Source: Erysipelotrichaceae bacterium (GTDB lineage: Bacteria; Bacillota_I; Bacilli_A; Erysipelotrichales; Erysipelotrichaceae). Taken from it: 64,000 nucleotides of DNA. The notes beneath the pieces were generated by a model, which was not told the DNA's origin, did not search any database, and saw nothing but the letters and a program-made list of their open reading frames with translations. The translations under genes were made by a program, and so were the position numbers. Shown here piece after piece: positions 52,985 to 63,547 of the stretch; positions within the stretch are counted from its first letter, which is position 1; each line of letters begins with the position of its first letter. The stretch covers positions 1-64,000 of the forward strand of contig JAAXXT010000002.1 in the NCBI GenBank assembly GCA_013334325.1, in the 5' to 3' direction.

Positions 52985-54118
52985 TTAAGGAGTTACGATT
53001 GGATTAATATCTGCGTATAGAACAGGTTGAACCAAAATGTAGTTGGCTGCTTTAGTTCCTCTTAAGGTATATCCTTTTACGTTGATGCGAACATTATCAC
53101 CTGCAGTAAACTGTACGAATGTGAAGTTTGGGTAACCTCCTATGGTTACATTATCTCCTAAGAAAAGATTAACCAATCTAGCTGTTCCACTGGCGGTCGC
53201 AGCAGTAGTCCCATCATAGGTCTTATCATTTCCTGATAGGCCTCCAATAGTTAAGGTACGTTTAGTGATGTTTATATTCCCATATACAAATTTGAAACTA
53301 TAATTATCCGAAACCAAGGTCCCGATCTCACCAATAATCTGTATTGGACTAAAGGAGATGTCTAATCCAGGTGAGTATACACTAGTAATCGTTGGGGTTC
53401 CAGTAATCGATGTAATATCATCATTCATAATAAAACCAGTAATAGAATACGTAAAGTCTTTTAGAAAGTCTCCATATATAACATTTTGATTGTCGATCGT
53501 TATGGTTAATTCAGCTTTGTTGACGACAACATCCACTGAAGATGATATCGTTTTATATTTATTTAAGTCAGTTGGGGTAAAGACTACGACTGCTTTATAG
53601 ATACCCGCTGATGAAGGTACTACGTCAGGAGTTTCGAAACTGAAAATCCCAGGAACATGGATCCCATTGATGAGTGCTATTCCATTACCTAAAGTAGATG
53701 CTGACAAAGCTTGCCCATAATTCAAAGCTGTAGTCGTAGGCCAAGTAATCACAACGCCTTTAATAGGTCCAAAGACAGTCGATTCTATGGATCCAGCATA
53801 TTTATCTAAGCCTTTGACAAATACTTTATAGAATTTGCCTACATCTTGATAACCTAAACTTAGTTTAGCTAAAGTAGCACCAGAGACATCTACAAAAGGT
53901 CCTTCAGCAGAATCAGATATTCTCCATTGATAAGACACTGTTGCGTCTAATGGTAAAACACTGACGGTGAGATCACTTCCAGAATAACCACTACCAGCTA
54001 TTTGAGCCAAATCGATCTTAGGTTTTTGTAGTAAAAGAAAAGCAACCACACCAAGTGAGATCAACAGAATGGCAATAAAGATAATAATGTTACGTTTCTT
54101 TGATTTACTTAGATACAT
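52985..54118 (-). CDS. membrane-anchored extracytoplasmic protein with MBG/YDG-type repeats
   Basis: N-terminal TM; MBG-like NYGQALSASTLG, VIYGDFLKDFTYSITGF; YDG-like NDKTYDGTTAATASGTARL. Confidence 0.75.
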   Translation of the reverse strand: MYLSKSKKRNIIIFIAILLISLGVVAFLLLQKPKIDLAQIAGSGYSGSDLTVSVLPLDATVSYQWRISDSAEGPFVDVSGATLAKLSLGYQDVGKFYKVFVKGLDKYAGSIESTVFGPIKGVVITWPTTTALNYGQALSASTLGNGIALINGIHVPGIFSFETPDVVPSSAGIYKAVVVFTPTDLNKYKTISSSVDVVVNKAELTITIDNQNVIYGDFLKDFTYSITGFIMNDDITSITGTPTITSVYSPGLDISFSPIQIIGEIGTLVSDNYSFKFVYGNINITKRTLTIGGLSGNDKTYDGTTAATASGTARLVNLFLGDNVTIGGYPNFTFVQFTAGDNVRINVKGYTLRGTKAANYILVQPVLYADINPIVTP

Positions 54119-54293
54119 GAAACCATTCCTTCCTTTCAGTTTCTAAACTGAGATGATTAACCATAGTATGATATCTATTTCTATTTTATATTAAATTTAC
54201 CATTAAATACAAAAAACCATCAAAATCTAGCTTGTTTAAGCGATATTTACTCAAAGAAGCCTAAATATGAACTTTGATGACCATCATTAAAGC

Positions 54294-55148
54294 CTAATAG
54301 GTCTCAATAAACTGAATACCTAAGCAATCTAAGCCTGTATGAGAGGCAATGACAGCTGCGATATCGTTGATATAGATACGAGAAGGTTCATATCCTTTTT
54401 CAATCAACATAGCCTTTGTAAGCTCTGTTCTAGGGGCTGCATGAGAATGGATAATATATATACTACAAGATTTCCCTTTAAATGAATTGTGTAAGGTATC
54501 AATGGCTTCTTCTAAAGCTTTTCTTTCTGTGCGCACTTTCGCATAGACATCGATCTTCCCTTTGGTTGAGGCATTTAGTTGTAAGATAGGTCTTATTTTA
54601 AACATTTCAGCTAAGGATGCAGCCAAAGGGGTTAAACGACCACCTACTTTTAGATGATCTAAATCATTAGGTAAAATCAAAGTATTTGCGCCTTTGATGA
54701 CTCTATTAAGAATCTCTACGATTTCACTTCTTGTCTTGCCTTCATTGATCAAATCTTGAGCTAAGATACTGATGTGTTTTTGAATCATACAGGTAGAGAA
54801 TACATCTACAAATTCGATATCTATCTCAACTTCCTGTGCTGCCAATCTTATTGATTGATGAGTACTGGATAGACCTGCTGATAATGGAGTCGCAATGATC
54901 AAATCAAAACCATCCTCTTTGATCTGTCGAACGAGATTTTCAATGTTCATATAGAGAGGTGTTGAAGTCTTTGGATACTTTTTATCACTTAAAGCTTGAT
55001 AGACATCTAAGGTAGAGATGTCTTGGCCATCGTTATAGGATTTCCCATCGATAAGAACCAATAAAGGAATCAGATAGATTCCTTTCTCTTTCGCTTCTTG
55101 CGGACTTAAACCACTACCTGAATCTGTCAATACTGCGGTCTTGAGCAT
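54294..55148 (-). CDS. DegV family fatty-acid-binding protein
   Basis: TDSGSGLSPQEAKEKGIYLIPL; TSTPLYMN; ATPLSAGLSSTHQS. Confidence 0.93.
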   Translation of the reverse strand: MLKTAVLTDSGSGLSPQEAKEKGIYLIPLLVLIDGKSYNDGQDISTLDVYQALSDKKYPKTSTPLYMNIENLVRQIKEDGFDLIIATPLSAGLSSTHQSIRLAAQEVEIDIEFVDVFSTCMIQKHISILAQDLINEGKTRSEIVEILNRVIKGANTLILPNDLDHLKVGGRLTPLAASLAEMFKIRPILQLNASTKGKIDVYAKVRTERKALEEAIDTLHNSFKGKSCSIYIIHSHAAPRTELTKAMLIEKGYEPSRIYINDIAAVIASHTGLDCLGIQFIETY

Positions 55149-55226
55149 ACATTCCCCTTTTAGTCATATTTATCATTATACAACAAAGCCTCTTACGCAT
55201 GAAGCCTCAAAATCTTATCATGATAA

Positions 55227-56066
55227 CTAGATGATCTCCCATGATAAGACATATTCCCAGACACCTAAGCTTGGGTGGTCTGTAATTATCCAAGATCCGT
55301 TTAATCCTAGTTCTGTTGCACTAAGCTCAAAGTGACATTTTGCGATTCCAATATCATTCATTTGTAAATCATATTTCATCATGTCCCCATAACCAGGATT
55401 CCTAGCACAATAGAAATGAAAGAATTTATCTTGTTTAACGATGCGCCAAGGTTGTTTATTACTCGCAGATGGCCCAACTCGAACCATTTCTAGTACTTTC
55501 TCATAATCTCCAGCATCTATTTTTGATAATGGATGTTTATCATCGTTTAGAAAAAATAATGTATCCCATGCTTTACGATTATTAGCCCCTACCCCAAAAC
55601 GCATCGCAGATTCAATCAAGCTTCGTTTATCTTTTATATATCCCAATGAAGATACAATAGGAATGTATTCATGATCATTGAGTTGAGTGTTCTTCTCGAA
55701 ATCCTCTCGTTTGAAAGTACCTCCCAACCAACACGTCCCTAAGCCTAAATCAGTGGCTTTTAGGATCGCCTTTTCAAATAGATAACCTAACTCTAAAGCA
55801 TTCCCTTCTTTTTCATGAAGTACAGAAACCAAATATGTATGTGTTCCAGATAAGACTCCATATGAGCCAAGTTTTATGTTTGTTTCTTTCCCATCCATTT
55901 GAGTAGAAAGAATACTAAATCTTATCTTAGATTGAGCTTGTTTATTTAGTTCATCAAGAAAAACAGTCATTTGATTTAAATGGATTTGTGATATTGGTTT
56001 AGGATCATAGGTACGAATAGAGATTCTAGAAGGAATCAACTCCAATATTTTTTTATTTGTGTTCAT
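55227..56066 (-). CDS. nitroreductase family protein
   Basis: ISIRTYDPKPIS; LGTCWLGGTFKREDFE; VRVGPSASNKQPWRIV. Confidence 0.88.
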   Translation of the reverse strand: MNTNKKILELIPSRISIRTYDPKPISQIHLNQMTVFLDELNKQAQSKIRFSILSTQMDGKETNIKLGSYGVLSGTHTYLVSVLHEKEGNALELGYLFEKAILKATDLGLGTCWLGGTFKREDFEKNTQLNDHEYIPIVSSLGYIKDKRSLIESAMRFGVGANNRKAWDTLFFLNDDKHPLSKIDAGDYEKVLEMVRVGPSASNKQPWRIVKQDKFFHFYCARNPGYGDMMKYDLQMNDIGIAKCHFELSATELGLNGSWIITDHPSLGVWEYVLSWEII

Positions 56067-56284
56067 CTTACGCTCCATTTATATTTATAGTGATATTATC
56101 GACTAAATCAGTTCATATTACTACTGAAGTAAATACATTCATAAAAAATGATCATTTAATATGAATGAACTCTCATATAAAAAGTTACTTATCACAAATT
56201 TGTTCATTTTATAAAAGAAATAATGTGTAATAATTGTGGTAAAGTAAAACAAACAAATACTAGTTATGCAGAAAGGAGCTATTT

Positions 56285-57487
56285 TTGAACAAAAGACAAC
56301 TCATTATTAAAAAACATATCACTGAATTCTTTTCTTCCCCAAAAGAAAATAAACAAGATTTTTTATATGAAGTAGTTAAACATAATCGGAATCGTTTGAG
56401 AATTACGCTTCCTTCCATTTTTGTTTTGTCTGCACTTACATCACTCTACTTATACTTTGCCTTGTACGTTGGAGATCCAAATGAATATGTACTTAAAATA
56501 GTAGAAATGCATTTTTTCCTACTTGTCCCAACTTTATTGATGTTTATCGGTCTACTCTTTGTATCTAGAAGCACTACTAGAAATATAAAATTAGAATCGA
56601 TCATATTTAAGCTCTATTTGATCTATTGTGTATTTTGGACCCTGTTTTTCTCCTTACTTTCTCAATCCTATAGTGATCAAATTACTGTCTTTCAGTTTGG
56701 GATTGGTTTTGTTGCGATTATTTTCTTTCTAGATCCACTCTTCTCTTTAATTTTATATGGGTCAGCTACATTAACTTTCGTAATTTCGATTGGTTATTTC
56801 CAATCCTCTCCTTCAGTGGTGACTTCCGATATCTTGAATTCTTCCTATATGTTTTTAATCGCATGGATAGCTTCAATCATCTTATATAAGAATTTCGTTT
56901 CAGACTATCAATTAAAACGTAAAGTAAGCGATCAGGTCATTGAACTAGAAGATCTCAACAAAAAATTAGAAGAGCTTTCAAATAGAGATAGTTTAACTGG
57001 AATTCATAATCGTCGTTTCTTTGATAAACAAGTAACTGATGAATGGAGTTTAGCACTTCAACAGAACTCTATATTGGCGATAGCCATATTAGATATTGAT
57101 GGATTCAAGAATTTCAATGATAATTATGGACATCTTGAAGGCGATGATGTTTTAAAGAGAGTTGTTGGATGTATCCAAGAGAACTCTAAGAGACCAGGTG
57201 ATGTTTGTGCTCGCTTTGGTGGAGAAGAATTCGTCTTACTCTTACCTAAAACAGACATTAGTGGAGCTTTATTGGTATGTGAGAAAATCAGAAGTGATGT
57301 TGAAAAACTTAAAATTCCTCATCTCAATTCTCCAACCGGCTATTTAACCGTTTCGATTGGAATCTGTGCTTTAACCCCAGATTCAGATGAAAACTTCCTT
57401 AACTTTATAAAGAAAGCTGATGAAGCTCTATATGAGGCTAAGACTCTAGGTAAAAATAGAGTCGTTGCCTTAAAATTAAGAGATTAA
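56285..57487 (+). CDS. multi-TM diguanylate cyclase (GGEEF)
   Basis: RDSLTGIHNRRFFD; RFGGEEFVLLLP; TTG start with AAAGGAG; candidate I-site RPGD. Confidence 0.93.
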   Translation: MNKRQLIIKKHITEFFSSPKENKQDFLYEVVKHNRNRLRITLPSIFVLSALTSLYLYFALYVGDPNEYVLKIVEMHFFLLVPTLLMFIGLLFVSRSTTRNIKLESIIFKLYLIYCVFWTLFFSLLSQSYSDQITVFQFGIGFVAIIFFLDPLFSLILYGSATLTFVISIGYFQSSPSVVTSDILNSSYMFLIAWIASIILYKNFVSDYQLKRKVSDQVIELEDLNKKLEELSNRDSLTGIHNRRFFDKQVTDEWSLALQQNSILAIAILDIDGFKNFNDNYGHLEGDDVLKRVVGCIQENSKRPGDVCARFGGEEFVLLLPKTDISGALLVCEKIRSDVEKLKIPHLNSPTGYLTVSIGICALTPDSDENFLNFIKKADEALYEAKTLGKNRVVALKLRD

Positions 57488-57518
57488 AAAGTAGACCAAA
57501 CAATCTGGTCTACTTTTT
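57486..57518. terminator. bidirectional terminator
   Basis: AAAAAGTAGACC...GGTCTACTTTTT. Confidence 0.88.
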
Positions 57519-57521
57519 CTT

Positions 57522-58277
57522 TTAATTTATTCTACCTTTATACTTCTCAAGAAGTTCCTTATTGAATCGATCATATCCAGGGACATCTTCACTCAATAAG
57601 ATTGGGATATCACAATGATCTTGAGCCAAGATACGACATATTTCAACCGTTAATGTTTGAGCGATATAGATTCCTGTAATGGATGAGACTGAACAAATCT
57701 TTTCAATCTCCCCTGTTTCTAACAAGGCATCACCTCGAGGACCACAATTATCGATGACAACATCTCCTAATTCATACAATTTCTTTCCACTTGGATGACG
57801 ACTTGGTTCAGCTAAAGTATGTTGCATACTGGTAATGACGATGATTTTATGACCTTTCGCTTTAGCAGTGATGGCTAAATCGATAACGAGTCCATTGATC
57901 CCAGAGTTTGAAATGATGATGAAGACATCTTGAGGGCGTATTGGATAAAGATCATATAGTTTATGGGCGATATTTGGTCGACGTTCGAAATTATCATCAG
58001 GATTCTTAAAATCAGCTAAGGTAGTTAATCCCTTGGTTACAAAATCAGAGGTTTCTATCATATGAAAAGGAACCAAGGACCCAGCACGGCCAGTACATTC
58101 AGCCCCAAAACCAACGGAATGACCTGAACCGAAAATATGAACGATCCCATCATTCTTAATGGTTTCTGCACAAAGCTCAGAGGCCTTAACCATATGCTTC
58201 ATCTCTTGTGTTTCTAGAGTATCAATCAAGGACAATGCTTCTTCGTAAAAAACATCCATTGTTAACTTTTTCATCAT
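57522..58277 (-). CDS. SIS domain phosphosugar-binding protein
   Basis: IFGSGHSVGFGAECTGRAG; IIISNSGINGLVIDLA. Confidence 0.88.
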   Translation of the reverse strand: MMKKLTMDVFYEEALSLIDTLETQEMKHMVKASELCAETIKNDGIVHIFGSGHSVGFGAECTGRAGSLVPFHMIETSDFVTKGLTTLADFKNPDDNFERRPNIAHKLYDLYPIRPQDVFIIISNSGINGLVIDLAITAKAKGHKIIVITSMQHTLAEPSRHPSGKKLYELGDVVIDNCGPRGDALLETGEIEKICSVSSITGIYIAQTLTVEICRILAQDHCDIPILLSEDVPGYDRFNKELLEKYKGRIN

Positions 58278-58283
58278 GTTCTC

Positions 58284-59012
58284 CTAAGAATTCCATCTTC
58301 CAAGATAGACATCAGATATTTTACGATTATGCACATCGGCCCCAGTTACGTTCGCACTTAACAACACAGGTGGTTCTTGACCAAGTTCTTTTAAATAGAG
58401 ATAGGTTTCAGCTGTCATCATCTGAGCGAAGATATTCCCTACCACATTAGCGACTTGAGTGATCTTGATCGTATCATGAAGTGTTAAAAGTGTATCTGGA
58501 TAAGGAGTACATAGATCTAATTTATAATCTGCTAACTTAATAAGATCCTTACCTAGTTTATTTCGAGAAACGCTTTTGATTGATCCTACAAAGAAGATCG
58601 TTCTCGCTTCAGCTTTAGCTAATTTAGTAATCTCAAATACGGATTGTGTCGCAGTTGATGCGACATAAATCAACAAGGCATCTTTTGGATCGATATTGTA
58701 TTGACTCCAAAGCATCTTACCTATGTCTTTTCGATTGAGAAAGTTAGGATCTTGATATTCTTCTAGACTCACCAAACCTCTTAACACTAAGTCCTTCATA
58801 TTGACTTGATGATAAGGCATCAATCCACCAGCACGATAACCTAATTCCATTGCGAAAGCTCGATCAGCTCCCACTCCTAAAAGTTGAATCAAACCGTTGG
58901 TCATCATGACATCACCAATTGCTCTAGACATCTGAATTAATGCTTCTTTTTGATTTTCTTTTGCAAAATCAAGGATCTTTTTGGTTTCACTAAAATACTC
59001 GTGTGCATTCAT
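58284..59012 (-). CDS. SIS-domain paralog with degenerate ligand motifs
   Basis: aligns with the neighbour; GSGHS -> GVGAD, SNSG -> ASTA; start MNAHEYF. Confidence 0.8.
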   Translation of the reverse strand: MNAHEYFSETKKILDFAKENQKEALIQMSRAIGDVMMTNGLIQLLGVGADRAFAMELGYRAGGLMPYHQVNMKDLVLRGLVSLEEYQDPNFLNRKDIGKMLWSQYNIDPKDALLIYVASTATQSVFEITKLAKAEARTIFFVGSIKSVSRNKLGKDLIKLADYKLDLCTPYPDTLLTLHDTIKITQVANVVGNIFAQMMTAETYLYLKELGQEPPVLLSANVTGADVHNRKISDVYLGRWNS

Positions 59013-59138
59013 CTTTATTCCACCGTTCTTTCGATTTAATCTAATCATACACCTGCTTCTACTCTTTTAGAACCTTTCCAAAGGACCTTTTAAAAATGTT
59101 TTTTTCAACCTTACAACCTAGCTTTATACTTAGGTAGT

Positions 59139-59161
59139 AAAAAAGCACTTACGTGCTTTTT
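59139..59161 (-). terminator. terminator after DUF4387 gene
   Basis: AAAAAGCAC-GTAA-GTGCTTTTTT on minus strand. Confidence 0.8.
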
Positions 59162-59483
59162 AGTTTCTTTTCTCAAACTCTAAAGTTAATAATGGAGCGT
59201 GTTGTTGAGCACCATATACATCGGTTTCTCGGATATCTCCACTACACATTGGACGAACGATCGTAGCTTTGATCGCATTGGCAGGAATAAATTCAATGAT
59301 GTTTATAACGTCTTCAACTTTAATCTTATACAGAGAGGCTATAAGTTCTGCGTTGATACATTTTTCTTTGACCATCCAATCAAATGTTTCTTTATCTTTT
59401 AAAATGATATCGAAAGTGATCTCATAAGGTCCAGAATTCTTTGAGCGAATGACTTTCGCAAGATCCAATAGTTTTACTTTCAT
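59160..59483 (-). CDS. DUF4387 family protein
   Basis: 107 aa; LAKVIRSKNSGPYEITFDIILKD; directly after AtuA-family gene. Confidence 0.8.
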   Translation of the reverse strand: MKVKLLDLAKVIRSKNSGPYEITFDIILKDKETFDWMVKEKCINAELIASLYKIKVEDVINIIEFIPANAIKATIVRPMCSGDIRETDVYGAQQHAPLLTLEFEKRN

Positions 59484-59491
59484 AGTTTACC

Positions 59492-60844
59492 TCACACATT
59501 CACTAGGGTCTGTTTAAAGATCCCAATTGGATCACTGACTTCGATCAAATGATATAGACTAAAATTATACACAGCACCTACTTTAAAATCACTTGGGGAA
59601 TACGGAAAGGCAAGATTACCTGCAGTAGCGATACGACCTTCATATCCATAATGAAGCATGGTGCTTCTTGCGAAACTACAGACGGTATTGGCCACATCTT
59701 GGCTTTGTGCGACCGCATCGATGACGATACAGAGCTCATGAGAACGGATTTCTTTTATGGGTTCAAGATCACCCATGACCCCATCTTTCCCATAGATCTT
59801 GAAGTTGAGATGATAGTTATCGAGATTTTTAAAGTTATCTTTAACACGTTTGGTGACAGCTTCCAAGATCGAATCGGTTTCTTTGATGAAGATAGGATCT
59901 CTGACCCCTGCGATAGAAACGGTCCTAAAGCCTACGCATTTTGCGGCTTCAAGTTTAATATAGTACGGATCTGAAGGAATAAACTTACTACCCTTGACTT
60001 CTACTCTTTCTTCATCGAGTTGAGTAAAAGCGGTGTTGTGTAGATCGATGATTCCACCAGGACCAGGTAAAATATAGGGGTTGGTTTTCTCATAGAGTGT
60101 ATGCGCAGAAACGCTTAGTACTGTACATTTACGAGCTGGATTTAAAGTTTGTAGGATAAAGCTATCATCCGTGATGGTTCCCATCATACAATCGCTTCCA
60201 CTACCAGGACTAGATGCGATGGCGGCACATTCTAATATCTTGCCCATATGAAGTGCTAATCCTTTATCGAATCCACGAATGATAGGTAGAGCCGCAAACA
60301 TATTAGGGTCATAAGAACGACCTGCGATGATGACTTCTGCCCCATCATTGAGGGCTTTTATAAATGGTTCTACACCCATTTGACCTACGATATGAGTAGA
60401 CTCTAGGATATCTTCTTTTGTGCATTCTGGAGCTGGATGAAGGGGTTTGACCTTACCTTCCTCAAAGGCTTTCAAAACGAAATCCTTATCGAAATCAGCT
60501 TCAATGATCGCCATCTTAAAATGAAGATCATATTCTTTAGCGATCTCATAAACGATCTTGAGTTGCCAATCCAAATGAGGTTTAGCCCCACTACCACCGG
60601 CACTGCCCACCAAGACAGGAACCTTGTTTTTGATGCCTGCTTGAATCATGATGGCGAGATCTCGTTTAACCGCTGTGTAATCTGTAAAGGATACTCCTGC
60701 ACCTAAATAATAAGGTCCTGGATCAGTTGATCCTGCATCGACTGCGATACAATCAGGATTCATTCTCATCCCTGCCTCAAAACTCGCAAGAGGAAATCCA
60801 TAACCTAAGATGGCTGTCGTTGAGAGCACTTTAATTGGTTTCAT
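59492..60844 (-). CDS. AtuA family (DUF1446) protein
   Basis: DAGSTDPGPYYLGAG; VGSAGGSGAKPHLDW; ATGA overlap with mal. Confidence 0.88.
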   Translation of the reverse strand: MKPIKVLSTTAILGYGFPLASFEAGMRMNPDCIAVDAGSTDPGPYYLGAGVSFTDYTAVKRDLAIMIQAGIKNKVPVLVGSAGGSGAKPHLDWQLKIVYEIAKEYDLHFKMAIIEADFDKDFVLKAFEEGKVKPLHPAPECTKEDILESTHIVGQMGVEPFIKALNDGAEVIIAGRSYDPNMFAALPIIRGFDKGLALHMGKILECAAIASSPGSGSDCMMGTITDDSFILQTLNPARKCTVLSVSAHTLYEKTNPYILPGPGGIIDLHNTAFTQLDEERVEVKGSKFIPSDPYYIKLEAAKCVGFRTVSIAGVRDPIFIKETDSILEAVTKRVKDNFKNLDNYHLNFKIYGKDGVMGDLEPIKEIRSHELCIVIDAVAQSQDVANTVCSFARSTMLHYGYEGRIATAGNLAFPYSPSDFKVGAVYNFSLYHLIEVSDPIGIFKQTLVNV

Positions 60845-62094
60845 TTATTTCTACCTTTCATTGCCTTATCAAGCGCAATTATCCTTTGCATTTCATTAAA
60901 TACGATCATATAGCCTTCATCGACACCCATCCCAGGTTTAGCCAAGATCTGTATAGGTTGAGTCGCCATCGCAAGATGAACACAGGTCTTCGCACTGATG
61001 TCCGTCTCATTACAGGTTCCACCTTGATAAGCACCAATACCTTTTGATTTACAATACAGTACCGCTTCGATCGTATTTTGTATCCCACCTAGATCAGGGG
61101 TCTTGATTTGAACCATATGACCTGCTTTATGATCAGCGAAATAGATGATGTCTTCTAAAGTATTACACCACTCATCAGCGACGATCTCCACATCTACTCC
61201 GCGTTCATCTAGAAGCGCTGTAATGGCTTGAAGACCCCTCATCGTTAATTCACGATCATCGAAATCAACTGGTCCTTCGATACGTAAATGATAAGGACCA
61301 CTGGCTTCTCTTAGAGTTTTTAGATAATCTACCATTTTGGAATAATCCGTTTTGAAGATTATACCTAAAGTCCCATAGACATCGATATGAAAGACAGGAC
61401 TATAATCAGCTTCGCTTTTGAATTCATCCACTCGTTGACGTAACCATTTGACATACTCTAATAACTTCTCACCTTGATAACCTAGTTTATTGGCGACGTT
61501 ATTGATCAAGCCATGAGGAAGTACAGCGGAACCTTTGATGATCATCTTATCGACGTTGTCATAACGATTATCTCCACTTTGACTAAAAATAGGAATAAGT
61601 TGATCACTAACTTGGGTCCCATATTCTTTCGCCACGATGTTGGCCATCTGCGTATGATGCGCTTTTGCGACCGCATCCAATAACGCTTGGGTTATCCCAT
61701 ATCGTAAGGCCGTATGAATATGTTGACCTTTTAAGTGAATATGATCAAATTCATCCGCTAAGTCCTTGAATGACTTAAGTTCTCTTCCAATTAAGCGAGG
61801 TTTAAGGTCCTTCTCTACGATCAGTGCGAATTCCTTAGCAAGAAATAAAGGATCTCTTCCTCCACAGCCACTGTATTGAACGGCACAACAATCTCCAAAG
61901 GCAACTTGTCCATCTTCTAATACAAGCATGATCGTTAAAGATTCCCCTGCTTGTCTAATACGGGTAAAACCAGGGGTGATGGGAGCTCCTACATAAAAGT
62001 TTCCATCTGCGTGTGCACCCTCTTTGATGGCTTTTTGATCATCGAAGAAGAAACCTGTTCTTCCAGTACTACTGACTACGTCTATGATTTTCAT
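60841..62094 (-). CDS. mal: methylaspartate ammonia-lyase
   Basis: enolase-superfamily; ADEWCNTLEDIIYFADHKAGHMVQIKTPDLGG; QGGTCNETD; adjacent to glutamate mutase. Confidence 0.95.
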   Translation of the reverse strand: MKIIDVVSSTGRTGFFFDDQKAIKEGAHADGNFYVGAPITPGFTRIRQAGESLTIMLVLEDGQVAFGDCCAVQYSGCGGRDPLFLAKEFALIVEKDLKPRLIGRELKSFKDLADEFDHIHLKGQHIHTALRYGITQALLDAVAKAHHTQMANIVAKEYGTQVSDQLIPIFSQSGDNRYDNVDKMIIKGSAVLPHGLINNVANKLGYQGEKLLEYVKWLRQRVDEFKSEADYSPVFHIDVYGTLGIIFKTDYSKMVDYLKTLREASGPYHLRIEGPVDFDDRELTMRGLQAITALLDERGVDVEIVADEWCNTLEDIIYFADHKAGHMVQIKTPDLGGIQNTIEAVLYCKSKGIGAYQGGTCNETDISAKTCVHLAMATQPIQILAKPGMGVDEGYMIVFNEMQRIIALDKAMKGRNK

Positions 62095-62101
62095 AAGTGT
62101 C

Positions 62102-63547
62102 CTATCTTGGTCTACCGACCAAATGTCCTTTACTTACCGCATAAATATCATCGATGACCATTTGGAAACTAACATCTCGTCTTTCTGTATCAGCTCTCTC
62201 TTTAAGTTTCTTTCGATGAAAATCTTTGAGTTTATCATTAAAAGGAAGATTTCCAAAGTCTAAGAAACGAACAGCTCCTGAATTATCTCGTGCAGGCAGA
62301 GCTTTATTCGCATTACACTGGGCAGGCGCAAAAGGCACATCGATGAGACCTGCTTCAAATCCTCTTAAAGCACTAAGTCCAAAATCATAGTTTCCTAGAT
62401 TTAAAACAGCTTCCATGATACAACGGGTCTCTTCTTCGATGATGCTCATTTCTTCTTTGATCAAAGGATTCTCAAAAGCGACTTGATCTTTAAGCATCGC
62501 AGTTAATTGTTTTGTGGTCTTTAATCCATTCGCGTTGGCTTCTGCAGTAGGCACCCCAAAAGCTTCATGAGGAGACTTTACGATGACCTTAGTGGCTCCT
62601 GATAAGACAGCTGTCGCAGCACCCCAAGCGATGACCGCATAGGCTTTGGCTTCATCTTGAGGGAAACCTCCCATCCATTGATGAAAGACGGTGGTGATTC
62701 TAACATCACCATAACCAAAGCGATTTAAATAATCTTTGGTAAGAAGTTCTAAGGTTCTAATGGCTGCGATGTCTTGAATTTGATTTCCACATTGACCATA
62801 ACCTACTGTAATGCATTTACAGCCCTGTTGAGCTGCCAACAAGCTCTCTAAGATGGCTACACTATGAGAAATACATGGTGGAACTAAAGTCCCTGTAAGA
62901 GGCCCAAAAGGTTCACGGTTGATCGTAATGCCTTGTTCCTCATAGTAACCTACCAAACGATCGACATATTGCCAATCCGTGATTGTTTTCTCTAAAGAAT
63001 TGTTTTTCCCATAAGGAATATTATAAGAAATGCCTCCTCCTTCAAAGGAAGTGAAACCCCCAGCTAAAGTAATCTCAGCCAATAGTCTCGCATCAGGTGT
63101 CCCATGTCTTACTTGAAGAGGAACATCTAAATATTCAACGATGTCTCTACATACACCTACCCCATGATTGACCGCAGGGAATCCATTTAGAAGAGATTTA
63201 CCTGTCCTAATGCTTTCATCGATGCCTGTTTGAGCTTCAAGGTAGCGATTATGACGAGTATAACTATCGATGGTGGTCGGTAAAAGATCAGCCCCGCCTT
63301 CATCTTGAAGGACCTTTAGTAGTTTCTTATGTTCATGAGGCAAGGCTACCCCTGCCCTTGGTTGGATCAAAGTGACCTTATCATTAACGGCTTGATTTAG
63401 TTTAAAACTAAAGCGTTTGCTTTCTTTGATGGCCTTTTGATAGGCAATCGCTTCACTTAGATCGACTTCTTTACCAGTGACCCATTGTTTTAAGACTTCT
63501 TCTCGTAAAGCCATGAATTCATTTAAAGGCATCTTTTTGTTGATCAT
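62102..63547 (-). CDS. glmE: glutamate mutase epsilon subunit (B12-dependent)
   Basis: [53 protein letters not shown]. Confidence 0.96.
   Translation of the reverse strand: MINKKMPLNEFMALREEVLKQWVTGKEVDLSEAIAYQKAIKESKRFSFKLNQAVNDKVTLIQPRAGVALPHEHKKLLKVLQDEGGADLLPTTIDSYTRHNRYLEAQTGIDESIRTGKSLLNGFPAVNHGVGVCRDIVEYLDVPLQVRHGTPDARLLAEITLAGGFTSFEGGGISYNIPYGKNNSLEKTITDWQYVDRLVGYYEEQGITINREPFGPLTGTLVPPCISHSVAILESLLAAQQGCKCITVGYGQCGNQIQDIAAIRTLELLTKDYLNRFGYGDVRITTVFHQWMGGFPQDEAKAYAVIAWGAATAVLSGATKVIVKSPHEAFGVPTAEANANGLKTTKQLTAMLKDQVAFENPLIKEEMSIIEEETRCIMEAVLNLGNYDFGLSALRGFEAGLIDVPFAPAQCNANKALPARDNSGAVRFLDFGNLPFNDKLKDFHRKKLKERADTERRDVSFQMVIDDIYAVSKGHLVGRPR

Noticed and set aside
59651-59974. 107-aa plus-strand ORF opposite the AtuA-family gene
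   Set aside because: Antisense shadow ORF, no initiation signals seen.
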